Source: Chlorops oryzae (lineage: Eukaryota; Arthropoda; Insecta; Diptera; Chloropidae). From it: a stretch of 64,000 bases of DNA. The stretch is from contig CM035808.1 in assembly GCA_020466095.1 (NCBI GenBank), positions 15,844,785 through 15,908,784 of the forward strand. Direction: 5' to 3'. The notes beneath the pieces are model-generated. The model worked only from the letters and a program-made list of their open reading frames with translations. It was not told where the DNA came from and ran no database searches. This document shows, piece by piece, positions 10,763-23,107 of this stretch (positions within the stretch are counted from its first letter, which is position 1; each line of letters opens with the position of its first letter). A program made the position numbers and the translations under genes.

Positions 10763-12412
10763 CAGGGCTTGTAACCGGAACCGTAACCATCACCTATTTT
10801 AAACGATTTACTCTCCTAACCGAAATAAATCCGAAACCGGTAATTTGTTTATTAAGAAACCGGTTCGCAAACCGACACCGAATTATTTGAACCAGTTCGA
10901 AACGGTTTCCAACATCTTCGACAAAATTTCGTTTACTTGATTTTCACCCATTGAGTGTGCCTTCAGACATGCCAACTTTCGGTCGATTTTTCTGACAGAT
11001 TTTTTGTTTGCTAGCAAGGGAGGGGCTAAGAATATAAGATTATTACATGCGCAGATTTTACTTTTATCCGAGAACTTGTGACGTTTTTTTTTTGGTGCTG
11101 CCACAAAATTGCGTAAATTATTTTTCTGAACTTTTTCCATTTTTACTATAAATTCTTTCTTTTTTTCTTGTTAATTCGGCATTTTACAAGAATTTTTTAT
11201 TTATATAAGGACGATTAAAGTATGTAAAAACCAGGTTTTCTGAAAGTTTCAAATTTTTAGTATGTTTCTCGAACGTCAGTGGCAACGCTGTAAACACATA
11301 AATTCTTAAATTTGAATTTTTTGTGTTGAAAATTTTCATATGTCAAAAATTTTCAATTGTTTCAACCAATCAGAATACTTTCAACACTACGTCACGAGTG
11401 TACATGCACAGAAGAATCAAATTTTGAAGTCTTTGATTGTCGTAACCTTATAATCTGTGTGACGTTTTTTTTTTTTTTGACATATATTTTTACATATGAC
11501 CGTTAAATGAAAATTTGGAATTTTTCCTAATTTAATATTATTTTTTTAGTTTTGATTTCACTTAAACAAAGGTAAATCGTTTTAGTTTTTCAAATAAGTA
11601 GACAAGAATGCCCAAAGAAGCATGTAGAAAAACAACTTCAATAAAAAATCGTTAGGTAAATATCGTTGTGTCTAAAATGTCTCGCCGATAGAACAGTAAA
11701 ACAAAAGAAAATCGGCGAAAAATCGGCGTGTCTAAAAGCACACTAATCAATGACGATAAGAACTGCAAAATGATGCTGCCTTTGGCGGCCAAAACAGTGA
11801 ATTAAAGTATCCAAACAATAAGTAAATTTATAAGAAAACTAAATTTTACTCATCGCGATTTTGATTTTTAAAGGATAAAGGTGCGTTTTTTTACATATTG
11901 GAACGACACTTGAAATTTTATAAATGTTGGGTTTTGCTTTGCAATCGATTAACCGATTAACGCTCGACTATTTTTGGTTGAATTTCTTCATGAAATGTTT
12001 AGGGGTACTCAAATGACTGCATCTTCATGAAATTTTTAGGGGGAACTCATATGACATTAAGGCAATGTACTGCAATTACAAAATTATTATTTTCTAACGC
12101 AGAATCCTTGCTTGGACATGTTTCCATATGGACAAACGTTAAGCCCGAGAGGGTACTGGTACTAACTCTTCGATTTTTGACACCCTTTGTAAACACTCTT
12201 TGCGTCACCTTATGGCAACAGTAAGCGTTAATGAGTTCATATCTCGAATTTTTCTCGCGCTTTTCAAAGCTTTTGAAACCCCGTAACCGGAACGAAACCG
12301 AAACCGAAACCAAAATAATTGTTTTGAAACCTAAACCTAAATCGAAAAACAAAAAAATATTTAAGAACCGAAACCACAACCTGAACGTTACTTACTTCGG
12401 TTTCAAGCCCTG
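10763..12412. mobile_element. hAT-type non-autonomous element, 1.65 kb, TIR CAGGGCTTG
   Basis: The left end CAGGGCTTGTAACCG and right end (reverse complement) CAGGGCTTGAAACCG match at all but one position. Flanking octamers GTTCTAAT (10755-10762) and GTTCTAGA (12413-12420) agree at six of eight positions, a decayed 8-bp target duplication. Both subterminal zones are rich in AACCGAAACC-type repeats, often transposase-binding zones in hAT elements. The interior has no intact transposase. A roughly 30-bp motif around CTTCATGAAATKTTTAGGGG is repeated near 11990 and 12025. Confidence 0.82.
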
Positions 12413-13549
12413 GTTCTAGATTAGAAACCAGGAAAAATATTAAAAAAAAAAAAAAAAAAATTTATGAAATCAAAGGAAAAGTTGCCAACAACAAAGGAAT
12501 TGTGAGCGGTACTTATTGTCGTTAACGAAAAAAAAGAGCTTTCCGAAAAATGCCTCCACGATTTGGAAGATTCTTTTTAAAAACAGAAAGAAAAACCCAA
12601 AAAAAAACAACAGATTCAACTGAAAAACAAAAGCATTCCTCAAGAATATTGAATTAAATTATTAAAGGAAAAAAATTAACCAGTAAAAAAATGATTAAGA
12701 AATTATTTAAGAAAATAAACCTTTTTTGTAAACGGTGTTGTTCAAAAAGAAACAAAATGGAAACAAGAAAACCAAAAACAAAAACAAAAACATTTTGCTT
12801 GAAACATTCGATAAAACTCTGTATAACTCGATTGGAAATTGAAACAAAGAACGTTGTTACTACTTATGTACATACATACATATGTAAGAGGAAAGCCGGA
12901 ATACAGAAGACCGAAAGGCATATAAAAATTATTAATCATAAAGCACAATGCTTTTCTAATTATTTGAATATCAAGCAAAGTGAAATGGAATTATTAACAC
13001 TCCGACTAAAAAACATAATTTTAATGCTTTCGATTTTATTGTATTACTTAAATTGAAAAGAACGTTTTGATAAGTTTTTTTAAGTACACTTAAACTTTTT
13101 TATGATTCAAAGAGATGGACTTGTGTTGTGCGCTGTATTTCGATTTAAAAAAAAATCTAGTTCTCTAATGCGGAATGTGCATTAATACATACATACATAC
13201 ATACGAGGGTATAGTTGAATTCTCAATTTTGTATTGTGCTAGTCGTAGTTAAGGTTAGCATGCGAAACATGCGGTCAGGCAGCAAGTATTTTCAATTGTA
13301 AAGGTGTATGAAATTTAGTTGAAAACGACATCGATGTGTAATGAGAATGAAAACAAAAACAAATCCAAAAAAAACTGCAAATAAATGTATTTTAAATGTT
13401 AAAAAAAAAAAACAAACAAATTGTCTTTCTAGTCTTCTTGAAGGTGATGTATACAGAGGTTCCGATTTCTTTCAAAACTCACTCGTCCTCATACTCTAAA
13501 CAAGTATTGAACTGAATAAAATGGAGCCAATCGCCTCCATCGCTACCCT
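12413..13549. other. AT-rich intergenic DNA
   Basis: Poly-A runs (12441-12460, 13400-13411), (CATA)n at 13185-13204 and short random frames. A 121-codon Lys-rich frame at 12691-13056 is compositionally driven and not believed. Confidence 0.4.
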
Positions 13550-13770
13550 GTCATCAGTCGAGCCACCACAAAACTATCGACTTCACCAGTAACTGGTAGC
13601 AGGGATCAGTCCCTCACCTATCCACAACGCTGTCGAATCTGACATAGCGATGTCATTGCCAGGGGAGGTCGTCAATTTATACGTTATCTTTAGCCTACCA
13701 TTTCACTTACGAATAAAGATAAGAATGTGTTTTCTGTAGTGGGGAGTTTCAGCTTTTCATCTAGGGAAAA
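13550..13770 (+). repeat. Dispersed repeat family R1, copy 1
   Basis: Closely similar, in reverse orientation, to 50278-50490. They share blocks such as GGGATCAGTCCCTCACCTAT and AAGATAAGAATGTGTTTTCT. No terminal inverted repeats were found, so the class (SINE, Helitron fragment or other) is unknown. Confidence 0.75.
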
Positions 13771-15394
13771 GTGCTCCCAAGAAGATTGTTAAAGGACTGC
13801 TAACGAAGTAGTGCTTTTGCCAAGACCTCATAAAAACAACTCCTAGTGAGACGAAACGAGTAATTTTTTTACAAATTTATATCTGAAAGAGAGTCCAAAC
13901 AGACTAATAAGGGGCTTTCTAGCAATCATGAAAGATACATACATTGTGAGATCCCAAAAAGTACACTTTTCCATATAACTTACACATATGATATAAGGCT
14001 CCGTGATCTCTTCTCCCAAAAAAAAAAACGCTCATTTAGAAAAGGAGTCTTTAGGAGCTCCTTGTGGACTCTTTTGGTTGGCTGGGCCAGCCTCTGATGA
14101 AGGGGAATAATATTTTTTTAGTTACAGTCTTACAGAAGAGATTTGAGCACGGCGCGTTCATCATCCCGTCAAATACACCCTTGTCATTGTTAATCTTCCT
14201 TTATTTCTTTGATCAACCGTGGTTACATTGGGGAGATAGTTGATCGATAATGCAACTCTGATCTAGTTTCCGTCTGGCGGCACTATCCACTCTCCTTTCC
14301 CGGAGCATTTCTCACTGATCAAACTACGATCTGTTGCGGCAAGTCTCCCAGTCCAAACATGGAAAATCTCTGCTAATTATAACGTTATATTAATCCATTA
14401 TATTGATTTGTCCAACCTTATAAATTCAGCCGAGTCCACACGTGAGCCACACCCACAAGTTATACTTACAATAAAACATATCAAACCAAGATAGAACCAG
14501 GATCGATTTTAAAGTCACTCGACTCGAAATCAGTCTTGCCATCACAATTCCAAATGAAATTTTAACCCATTAAATTGCCTTACATTGAATCAAAAAATTA
14601 CCCTTTATGGCCCAAAAATATTACGTGTGCTACTAATACGCCGTGATTCTCGCGAAATTTAACCTCTTGTTTACAGTCAAATCGTAAGCAAATTGAATAC
14701 AAAATTTCGGTTACCAAAATATTCGAAACCGTCATCAATATAAAACAGAAGAGAGAGAGAGGAGAGAGAGAGAGAGAGAAGTCTTCGAGGAAAAAAGAAA
14801 ACATTAACTGGACTAGCGCTGATCAAAGAAATCCATTTACCCGAAATTTACGCAAATTTCGCCAATACACTACGATGCGGCCAAAGAAGCATGCGAAATT
14901 AAGAAGTGCCCAGGTAGGTAGTCCACAGCCATTGAACTTAAGATTTTATTACATATTATCGAGGTAGCCAACCAATTATATAGGAGCGCAATGCTATGGA
15001 GCAGGGCAGAAATTTTTAAAGGCGAACATACCCGTAGGAACGTACATACATACATGTGTACACTTCAATATTGAATGTTCCTACAAGTCGAACGAGTTGC
15101 CATGTTGCGCAGGACATCAAAAGAAACCTGAGGCGCTCAGCACACACGCACAAGCATGCATAAGGGAGTTCCAAAATTGTCTGCATTTGAAGAGAATATT
15201 GAGATTGTATCATGGAAACGGAAAAAAAATTCCCGAATACATATTTATCTATGTATGTATGTTTTTGAATGTGAGGTATGTACGTATGGAATAGTAAGTT
15301 GCCCAGTTGGAAAAGTTATCAAAAGTGATGTTTGGAAAGTTTTTCGTAATCCAACGAAGGGAGAAAGGGGAATTGTAAAAGAACAATCCGAACA
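13771..15394. other. Intergenic DNA with a GA microsatellite
   Basis: A (GA)n tract lies at about 14751-14780. No coding, RNA or transposon signature is recognised elsewhere in this stretch. Confidence 0.4.
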
Positions 15395-15836
15395 ACAATT
15401 AGGCTGAGATGCCAATTTACGAATCGAGATGCCTTGGGTTCGACTCCCAGCTGAGGTCGTTGATGTTTATGTCGTTTTTTCAGTTTCTGTTTTTCTTTGG
15501 TTCCCCCATGATACAAGAAAACAAGATAGCGCCACTTGAGAGAGGAAACGTCACAAACTCAAAATCGCGATTCGTTGTTGTTGTTTCCCATGTCAAACCG
15601 GCTTTTTACTTTTTTGAATAGCATGGGAAACAACAACAATTTCTTGCTCAGTGAGTCACAAACTCAATTTTCGGTTCTTCTAGAGAAGAAAGCCTCAAAA
15701 TAGCGGTACTGAAGTGGCGCTATCTTGTTTTCTTGTATCATGGGTTCCCCATTGTACATACATACGTGGTATCATAACGGGCCCATTTGGTGCCTAAGCG
15801 TGTCACCCTTGGTGGCAGCCACACTAACCCTAACGT
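15395..15836 (+). mobile_element. tRNA-derived SINE interrupted by a hAT MITE
   Basis: The head carries a tRNA-like B box (GGTTCGACTCC, about 15433) preceded by GAGATGCCAA, then a T-rich linker. After the MITE comes the conserved 3' body GTGGTATCATAACGGGCCCA, then GTGTCACCCTTGG, GGCAGCCACACTAACCCTAA. The same body occurs at 40824-41014 (minus) and about 31205-31290. The A box is degraded. Confidence 0.78.
15507..15742. mobile_element. hAT-type MITE inside the SINE, perfect TSD GGTTCCCC
   Basis: A 236-bp element with 30-bp perfect terminal inverted repeats starting CATGATACAAGAAAACAAGA. The octamer GGTTCCCC lies at 15499-15506 and again at 15743-15750. Inside is a second perfect 18-bp inverted pair (15575-15592 and 15622-15639, TTGTTGTTGTTTCCCATG), so the whole element can fold into a double-stem hairpin. 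Confidence 0.93.
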
Positions 15837-15970
15837 AACTAGATCGTTTTTTTTTTTAAATTTTGTCAAAACTTATTGTAAATCGATTGATAGCGAAAAA
15901 ATTTATAAAGGAAAATAAATCTGATAACTTAACAGGACATGTATTGTGTATAAAGTTCCTCGTTCAGCAT

Positions 15971-16175
15971 CCTGCAGTAATATGTACTGACCCAAGTGTA
16001 TCCTTCGATCAGTCCCTCATGTTACTAGTACTAGTCCCATTCTAATGCAATCATCTGACATTTGGAGGGGAACGGACTGTCATTGGAGGGGGACTGAGCT
16101 TAAACCAACTCGTTGATAACCGACCGCTGGCTAGCCGAAATCGATGGAGCGAACTGTCATAACATAACAGGGCAG
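15971..16175 (+). mobile_element. CCTGCAGTAAT MITE family, internally deleted copy
   Basis: It begins CCTGCAGTAATATGTACTGA, like 40163 and 55037, and carries the shared blocks CAGTCCCTCATGTTAC and GGCTAGCCGAAATCGATGGA. About 130 bp of the middle and the right end are missing. Confidence 0.75.
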
Positions 16176-18499
16176 ATACACTGGTGGTAAGACCAAGAAG
16201 GCAAGTGAAAAGGCAAAAAACTAAAAAAAACTAATCTTAAAAAATGAGTTTTTGCAAAAAATCTTTGAGTGCAATATCGCCGATAAACTGTAAGCACCAC
16301 TTTTTTTTTACCAAATGGACTGTATGTTCACAATAATCCTAACGGAATGAGTCAATATTTTTATATCAATTTATTTGATTTTTTTTTATTTGATTTCCAT
16401 CGCAGAGCACACGAGATTGTACTTTAATATTCAGCCCCACTCACAAAATAATCGCTCAGGAGAGCTCTCTTGATCCAATCGGATTTTAACGATCGATTCA
16501 CCGATTGATCGATTGATAAATTTCCACATGGGACGTTTTAAGAGTGGAAACGTGTTTGTATTTAATGTATTTAGTAAATCAGTTAAATTCAAACGAAACG
16601 ATTCTTTGCTCGACCGATGCTGCAGCTTCATCTTGAGCTTACTACGGCAGATCGCAGCCAGCACTGCTTAAAGGACTGATCTAAAGGTATACGCAGCCAC
16701 GTATGTACCTTTTCTCTACATGTTTAAACCATCTTTCAAGCTATGCCGAAAAAGACCAAAATAAAAGAAAAATTAAAAATAAAAATAAAAATAAAAATAA
16801 AAGAAAGGAACAGAGGAATTCGCAACCGAAATTCCTGGAAACACTGAACGATCGGTTATGAATGAATGAATGAGCGAACCAACTCCGAAAGGAGAAGATG
16901 AATTAAAAAAAAAAAAGAAGCCAAAAAATATCTTGAGCTGGGCAAAGTGGGCCTCATAAAAAATCGTGATTGTTTTGTCTGTCTGTCTTTGATTTCCTTT
17001 ATTGGATCACATGCTTGGTGTCTCTAATTTTTATAAATTTTTTTTTTTTTTTTTTTTTTGGTTTTTGCAAACAATTTTTTTTGTAATGCCTCCTTCAGTA
17101 ATGCTTTGTTTTTGTTCTTCTTAGGTAGACAAGTGGAGCTTATGCGGGAACTCATTATTCAATGGAACTTCTCATGAAAAAATCCTGAGGATCTTCTAGC
17201 TAAATGAGGGAATTCGATGTGAACGTTGTTAGCGCCTTTTGTTTTTGGGAGTAAATGAACTATTTTTTTTATTTTTATTTTTTTTTGTAGAGAGAATAAT
17301 TTCTCAGAAGGTATTTTGTTCAACAAATAAAGGATCAAATAAAAGACCAGAAAGGTGGAGTAAAAAAACCGTTAATCAAGTTCAAGAATGGTAGATCTTT
17401 CTGTCCCTCTGTAACACTTCTTTATTCTGGCTATTTCATTCTACCTGTGTCTCTTTCTCTTTCTGTTTTGATAAAAAAAAAAAATTAGAGCACTCCAACA
17501 AAAAAACCTTTCCAAAGCGAGCCGATTTGAAAAAGTCATTACGATTTTTTATGCAAATCAATGACTTGAGTCGTTGTTGTTTGGGTCTCATCAATATGCT
17601 AAAAGCGTGCATGAAATTGTAAATTATTATTGAATCCGTCCCAAGTTGCTTATGTGTATCCCGAATTCCTTTAATGATTGTGTTTTTTTTTTTTTTGGAT
17701 TTTTTTTAAGAGAAACCGAGCATCAATGAAGTCAATAAAATAATAAATCCGTCAATGCTTGCGAGGTATGAATTTACTATAGGCATAGGCACGGGCATGT
17801 CTCAAAAATAAGCGCTCTTCTTTCAAAACAGCAGAGGCGCCAATCGGAATTGCGAATTAGATTCATTTCGAATGCATGCGAAAGCCAAATGATTTTGACT
17901 TTTCGCTCGGATATAGAATTAAAAAAAAAAAAAAACCAACAGTACGACGCACTTTGCAAACCTCGGAATCGATATGTATGAGGGCATAGATGTAGGGATC
18001 TGGAATAAATTTACTATAAATATTTGCAAGTCTAAATAATAGGCCTACGAACTGTTTCTATGAACTCATTTCTATAGTTTTGTTTGAATAATGCATTCTA
18101 TGCTATTTTTTCTGCGTCAATTGGCCCAATTTTTATGCAATGGAAAAATTCAAGAACCCAGCCGGAACTGTGTACAGGATGTGCCCGATCACTGCCATAG
18201 CACCAAGCATGATGTGCACAACACTATGCTGATATACAAAACTTATGCACTTTTGTTAAAAAATGTCCTTGGCTGGTGCGGTGGTGTGATAACTGGATTC
18301 GAAGTGGATAGCGGCTGTATATGGGCATACTTCGTGTGTTTTCGTTGCTAAAGCACATTGCTGTATACAACGTGTTCTTCGTGCCGTTCGGCTTCGATTG
18401 CTTTCTTCGGTTCTGCATACTTTTAACTATGTACCAAGTGTATCGTGTAGTAGGCAGTCAACTATTTCATTTTTGCCTATTAACTACTCTGTACACTGC
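16176..18499. other. Intergenic DNA, no gene recognised
   Basis: Contains poly-T at 17039-17059, AAAAT repeats near 16770-16800 and ordinary AT-rich sequence. A frame at 18091-18351 has unbiased composition and Cys/His residues but matches no family I know. CCCAGCCGG at about 18159 may be the edge of another MITE. Confidence 0.35.
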
Positions 18500-19263
18500 A
18501 TAGCTGTGAAGTAATGATTACTAATCGTAGTCATTAGTAATTTGATTACTTTTATCCAAAATTTGAAGTAATTGATTAAGTACGATTCTTTTCTGTTTGG
18601 CCCAATAATCCAAGAATTACGAATACGAATAATCAAATTGGAATCAGGATTACTTGCGATTACGAAAAATAATCAAAAATAATCAAAAGCAATCAAAAAA
18701 GTAATTCGACTACTTTTGAAGATTATTTTTGATTAATTTTGATTATTTTTAGGGTTTTTGTCTGTTCAACTAGGAATTTTCAGAATTTGGATTCAAAAAC
18801 AAATACAAATATATAAAATACAAATATTTTATTATGAAAAAGAACGAAAACACACAATGCATGATAAAACAAAGAAACCATTTTACTCCAAACTGGTATT
18901 CGTCTTCATTAAAACTAATTTTTCAAAATAAAAATCAGACAGTGACTGCCTTCATGGAGCATTTACTATGCATGTCAAAAGAAAATAGTCTTTCAACTGG
19001 CGCTGATGATGTCAAAAACCCTAAAAATAATCAAAAATAATCAAAAATAATCTTCAAAAGTAGTCGAATTTCTTTTTTGATTACTTTTGATTATTTTTGA
19101 TTATTTTTCGTAATCGCAAGTAATCCTGATTCCAATTAGATTATTTGTATTCGTAATCAATTACTTACAGAAAAATCTCATATAAGGATTATATAATCAT
19201 TATAATTCCTTTTAAAATGTAATTTAATTGATTACTAATCGTAATCGCAAATTCACAGCTATG
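18500..19263. mobile_element. hAT-type non-autonomous element, TIR CATAGCTGTGAA, TSD GTACACTG
   Basis: Terminal repeats CATAGCTGTGAA are exact over 12 bp, with further inverted ATTACTAATCGTA blocks. GTACACTG flanks both sides (18492-18499 and 19264-19271). The body is full of AATCAAAAATAATC-type repeats in both orientations. A 68-codon frame at 18834-19040 lies in the middle and could be a transposase relic, but I see no hAT motif. Confidence 0.9.
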
Positions 19264-19514
19264 GTACACTGATTGCCTAGTAACCTTAAGTGCCTTAAGG
19301 CCCGGCTGGGAAGTCGCTACTCCATTCCGCTCTACAATTCTTATGACTTGAGTGACTCAGCCACGATGCGTTATGAGGTAATTATTGAACAAGGATTATA
19401 AATACTTAGAAATATCTATGTTTGCAAAAGTATTCTCATCATATTTACTTTAAAGCTATGGCTTCAGTTCGGCTAGGAATGAAAAAAAAAAAAAAACTCC
19501 TAATCATATATTAA

Positions 19515-19904
19515 GGCTAGGCGCCGACTACTAAATTTTTAGTTGGCCAATTTTTAGTTGGAAAAGTGCTCTTTTGCGCCGACTATACAATTTAAAATTG
19601 GGTACTTTCAATTCAATTAATTTATTATTAATTAATTACATAATAATTTATTAATTTCTCGGTACCATGTGTTTATGGAACACCACCAACTAAAAATTGA
19701 GTAGTGTGAAGCGTCCCATAAGAACGTATGTATGTAACACAGCACACTTGGCCAATTTAAAATTTGTGGCAAAACACAAATTTTTTATTGGGTCAACTAA
19801 AAATTGGAATTTCGGCGTGCTCTCATATAGTCCTGTGTGCCACAAACACACAACTTAAAATTGGCCAACTGAAAATTGAGTAGTCGGCGGCTCGGCGCCT
19901 AGCC
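19515..19904. mobile_element. MITE with GGCTAGGCGCCGA ends
   Basis: Both ends carry GGCTAGGCGCCGA then CTACT(A/C)AATTTT(T/C)AGTTGGCCAA. The right end has an extra 8 bp (GCCGCCGA) after the first block. The inverted portion is about 50 bp per side. No convincing target duplication was found. Confidence 0.75.
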
Positions 19905-20328
19905 GAAGTAATATACATATGCTCCTAAGTCTTGATTTCCATGATCAAATATTTATTTGCAAATATCTATTTTTCCTTTCCGTTTTACTCTTTATGAATG
20001 CTTTTCCACGTGCAAATATATATTTGGCAAATTATTTCACCGACGCTTCTTTCGGCCGCTCAAAGCAAACTAAAAACAAAAAGAAACGACAAATGTATTG
20101 AAAGCGCAACAATTGCACCAAAACATATATATTATTAAGGTATCAAAATGAATATCGACAGCAAAAAATTTCAAAAAATTTGTGTCAGCGAAAAGAGCAA
20201 AGCAGAATTTGCGAGTACGGCAAAGTCCGTACTCAAAAATTTTTTGTCCTCTACCCCCTCTCGCCCACAAGATCAGGACTTTCCAAATAAATATTTGATC
20301 GTGGAAATCGGGACTAATAAAAACAAGT

Positions 20329-21815
20329 CAGGGTGTTATAGTCAGGCGAGCCTGACAATGAAATATCCGGCACAGGCACACATGTTCAAATAATTTTTAA
20401 TATCAAGACGTGTTTAAGGCCTCAAGGGGCACCATATGCCGACTTTTTTAAATCTCTTTATGAAAACCGCCCCTTTGCCACGCCCACTTTTTCAATTTTT
20501 TTTTTTTCATTCTAATCGGAGGCTTAAATATACGCTCAAATTCTAAGCTTCATTCAAATATTTCGAAAAAGTCCGATTTTGGGGCAGTTTTGAGATTTTT
20601 GTGACATGCCCTAGTACTGGAGGTATAAAACTTGACCTATCAAAGAATTTTTTTGAGACGATGCTTATGGCTACAAAGGGAGCATAATTGCCAAATTTCG
20701 TTCAAGTCCCATTTGAATTTCGGGTGTAGGAGGCAATTTTCGAAAAACTTCCTTCTGCCACGCCCACTTTTTCAGTTTTTAGAAATCACGTTGCTTGCCT
20801 TTTAACATGTTCAAAAATCAAATTTTATCACAATATCTTGAAAAACTCCCGTTATAGAACAGTTTTTGTGATTTTCATAACAGACCCTAGTACTGGAGGT
20901 ACCCCTAAAAATGGTCCGATCAGGTCCATGTTCTTACTAGTGATGTAACGAATATTCGCATTCGCATTCGCATTCGCGAATATTCGCATATTTTTTCACA
21001 TTCGCATTCGCATTCGCAAAATGTTGCGAATATTTTGCGAATATATAATTAGCAGAAAATTGACCAAAAATGTAAACTTTTATCGATTTTTTAAATTTAA
21101 ATTTAAAAGCCAATATTTTAGCATTTAAAGAATTTTTTATGTGCTACCGTTACACAGATATTACACTTAAAATCTGCTCTCTCACACACACTTGCATTTT
21201 CAATTTTGCCGATCCCTGAATTAAACGCATTTGGAATGCCTTTAAGTTCCTTCACATAAATTTTCATACAAGAACGACCGTCTGAGGGCTGCTAAACGAA
21301 AAACGACAATAACATTGCGTATTGCGCAGGGGCGTTATGCTTGCACGAAATCGTCGGATTAGTTTTGTTGTTGTCATGTGACTGTTTTTTTTTAACAATT
21401 TGAAATTTAACATCGAAATGTGTAATTTCTTTTACTTATGAATGAATTATTTTTTTCCAAAGTTAGTGCGCTATATAAATAAATGAATTGATTTGGTGAT
21501 GTGTGCTAAATTTGAGATATAGATTCAAAAACTGAATATTCGCATTCGCATTCGCATTCGCGAATATGAGTAGGCATTCGCATTCGCATTCGCGAATGCT
21601 AAAATTTGACATTCGTTACACCACTAGTTCTTACTCATGTCCCCATGAGCACGCTTACCGAATTTTGTCAAGATATCTCAACTCCTTCGATAAGAAAACG
21701 GTATATAAACAGATAGACAGACGGACTGCTAAATCGAATCTCCTGGTTACGCTGATCATTTCTATATATTTTTTGTATGGTCCATCTCGACTGGTTCTGG
21801 GTGTTACACACAGCC
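20329..21815. repeat. Unclassified middle-repetitive element, split by a hAT insertion
   Basis: Starts CAGGGTGTTATAGTCAGGC and ends near GGTTCTGGGTGTTACAC. It contains repeated phrases CACGCCCACTTTTTCA and CCTAGTACTGGAGGTA, and an end zone with ACAGATAGACAGACGGAC then CTGATCATTTCTATATAT. This end style recurs in many dipteran repeats. A short copy of its start, reversed, is at about 41608-41631. No coding capacity. Confidence 0.55.
20938..21626. mobile_element. hAT-type non-autonomous element, TSD GTTCTTAC
   Basis: Left TAGTGATGTAACGAAT and right (reverse complement) TAGTGGTGTAACGAAT differ by one base. GTTCTTAC is repeated at 20930-20937 and 21627-21634. Both subterminal regions are arrays of the hexamer ATTCGC in clusters, likely transposase-binding repeats. 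Inserted into the repeat at 20329-21815, so it is younger. Confidence 0.92.
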
Positions 21816-21830
21816 ACACAAACGCAGTTA

Positions 21831-22081
21831 CCCAGCAGTTATTTAGGAAGTGCATTACCGAAGTAATGCATTTTTTCATCAATGAAATAGGAATGCAAAG
21901 TAAATTGAACAAATTTGCATGGAGAGGCAATCAAAAAGGTAATGTGTTGCCTAATATGTTCACTTCCAAAGCAAAGCGTTACATACATCACCGTGTTAAA
22001 AATAATCGATTCTGTAATGCATAAACCGTACGTCTTTTGAATTACTTTTTGCATTACCATCGGTTACAAATAACTGCTGGG
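21831..22081. mobile_element. MITE with CCCAGCAGTTATTT ends and TA flanks
   Basis: CCCAGCAGTTATTT at the left and its exact complement at the right, each next to TA. 251 bp. The CCCAGC start is shared with 48905-49227. A 152-codon frame at 21566-22024 crosses the left boundary and is chance. Confidence 0.82.
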
Positions 22082-22726
22082 TAAGTAAGAAAGTATCACA
22101 ATATTTTAGTGCTTTTTTGCCTAAAATGCACATCGAAACTCAGGCTTTCCTAGCAGAAATAACAGCTTTTTTACACGAGACGTTTTAAGCGCGCGTTTCG
22201 TCACTCGCGTGTCGAGTTTGCAGGACGGCGATGTAGAATTGTAAGCAAACATGCAAGGGCAGATCTATGGAGTCGCCAGCGACTCACCCGCCACCAACTC
22301 CATACGCTTTGAAAAGGGACTGGTTATTTTTAAATGGCAGCCCTATGTTAAATGAGGTGAGTTGAATGTAAGGAAAGGCGACCGACTCACGGTCGAACCA
22401 GGACCGGTCCCATTTACTGCAGAGAATTTATATGGCAGACCACATATATTTACTTGCACTTACCTTAACGTTATCGAAGAACAACCCACACGCCGCAGTT
22501 TTGATAGCCAAGAGCATAAATAAAGGTTTGTTTGGAGTCTTTTCCTTTCCCCAGGCATTTTGTATTCCAGCACATGTTTAAGCAAAAAGAAGGAAACGAT
22601 GCATTGTAGTTATAGTTCTAGCGGCTTTACAGTGCGCGCTCGTATTCACTCGTACGACACTTTTGATCCGACCAAATAATTTTGTTTTTCGTCACTTGCG
22701 CGCACGACTTTGTAGAGCTGGACAAC

Positions 22727-22734
22727 TATCGATA
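22727..22734. promoter_or_regulatory. DRE-like palindrome TATCGATA
   Basis: TATCGATA is the core bound by DREF and overlaps BEAF CGATA sites in flies. No gene start is visible next to it. The motif alone is weak evidence. Confidence 0.3.
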
Positions 22735-22954
22735 GTGACCCAAAGACGACACTACTGCCAGTTTAGCGAGAAATTAATCGATCGATCGGATTGAAAATGT
22801 TTCGAATTATATGTAAGTTAGATCTAGATCTCCCCTAAGCGTGAGAAGTTCGCCTAAATGCATGGGAAATCAGGGGAATGTTCCCCTAGGGACAATTTTC
22901 CGAATTAAAGACTTATTTCTCTGTAAAATGCCAACAGTGAAAACTTGGAAAAAC

Positions 22955-22968
22955 TATCGATATCGATA
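22955..22968. promoter_or_regulatory. Double DRE-like motif TATCGATATCGATA
   Basis: Two overlapping TATCGATA palindromes, 228 bp after the previous one. Paired CGATA motifs are typical of fly housekeeping promoters and BEAF boundaries; function here is inferred only. Confidence 0.35.
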
Positions 22969-23107
22969 ATTTCGTCGTAAATTTTTTGTTGCGTGTTCTC
23001 TTTTGAATTTGAATACGATGCGCACGCGGTGTTACTTGAACAAGAGTTCGCGAGTGACTGACAAAGAAGAAAAACGAAGAGCGCACGCAAAACGTGTGAG
23101 TGGCTAT

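Noticed and set aside
18091..18351. 86-codon frame with several Cys and His
   Set aside because: No family match, no splice context; possible MITE edge at 18159.
18159..19308. CCCAGCCGG inverted pair surrounding the hAT element at 18500
   Set aside because: Only 9 bp match and no target duplication; likely chance or separate fragments.
21566..22024. 152-codon frame
   Set aside because: Runs from the end of a hAT element across another repeat into a MITE, so it cannot be a conserved gene.
22396..22428. Possible end of the CCTGCAGTAAT MITE
   Set aside because: Only about 20 bp of similarity (GGACCGGTCCCATTTACTGC) with no partner end.
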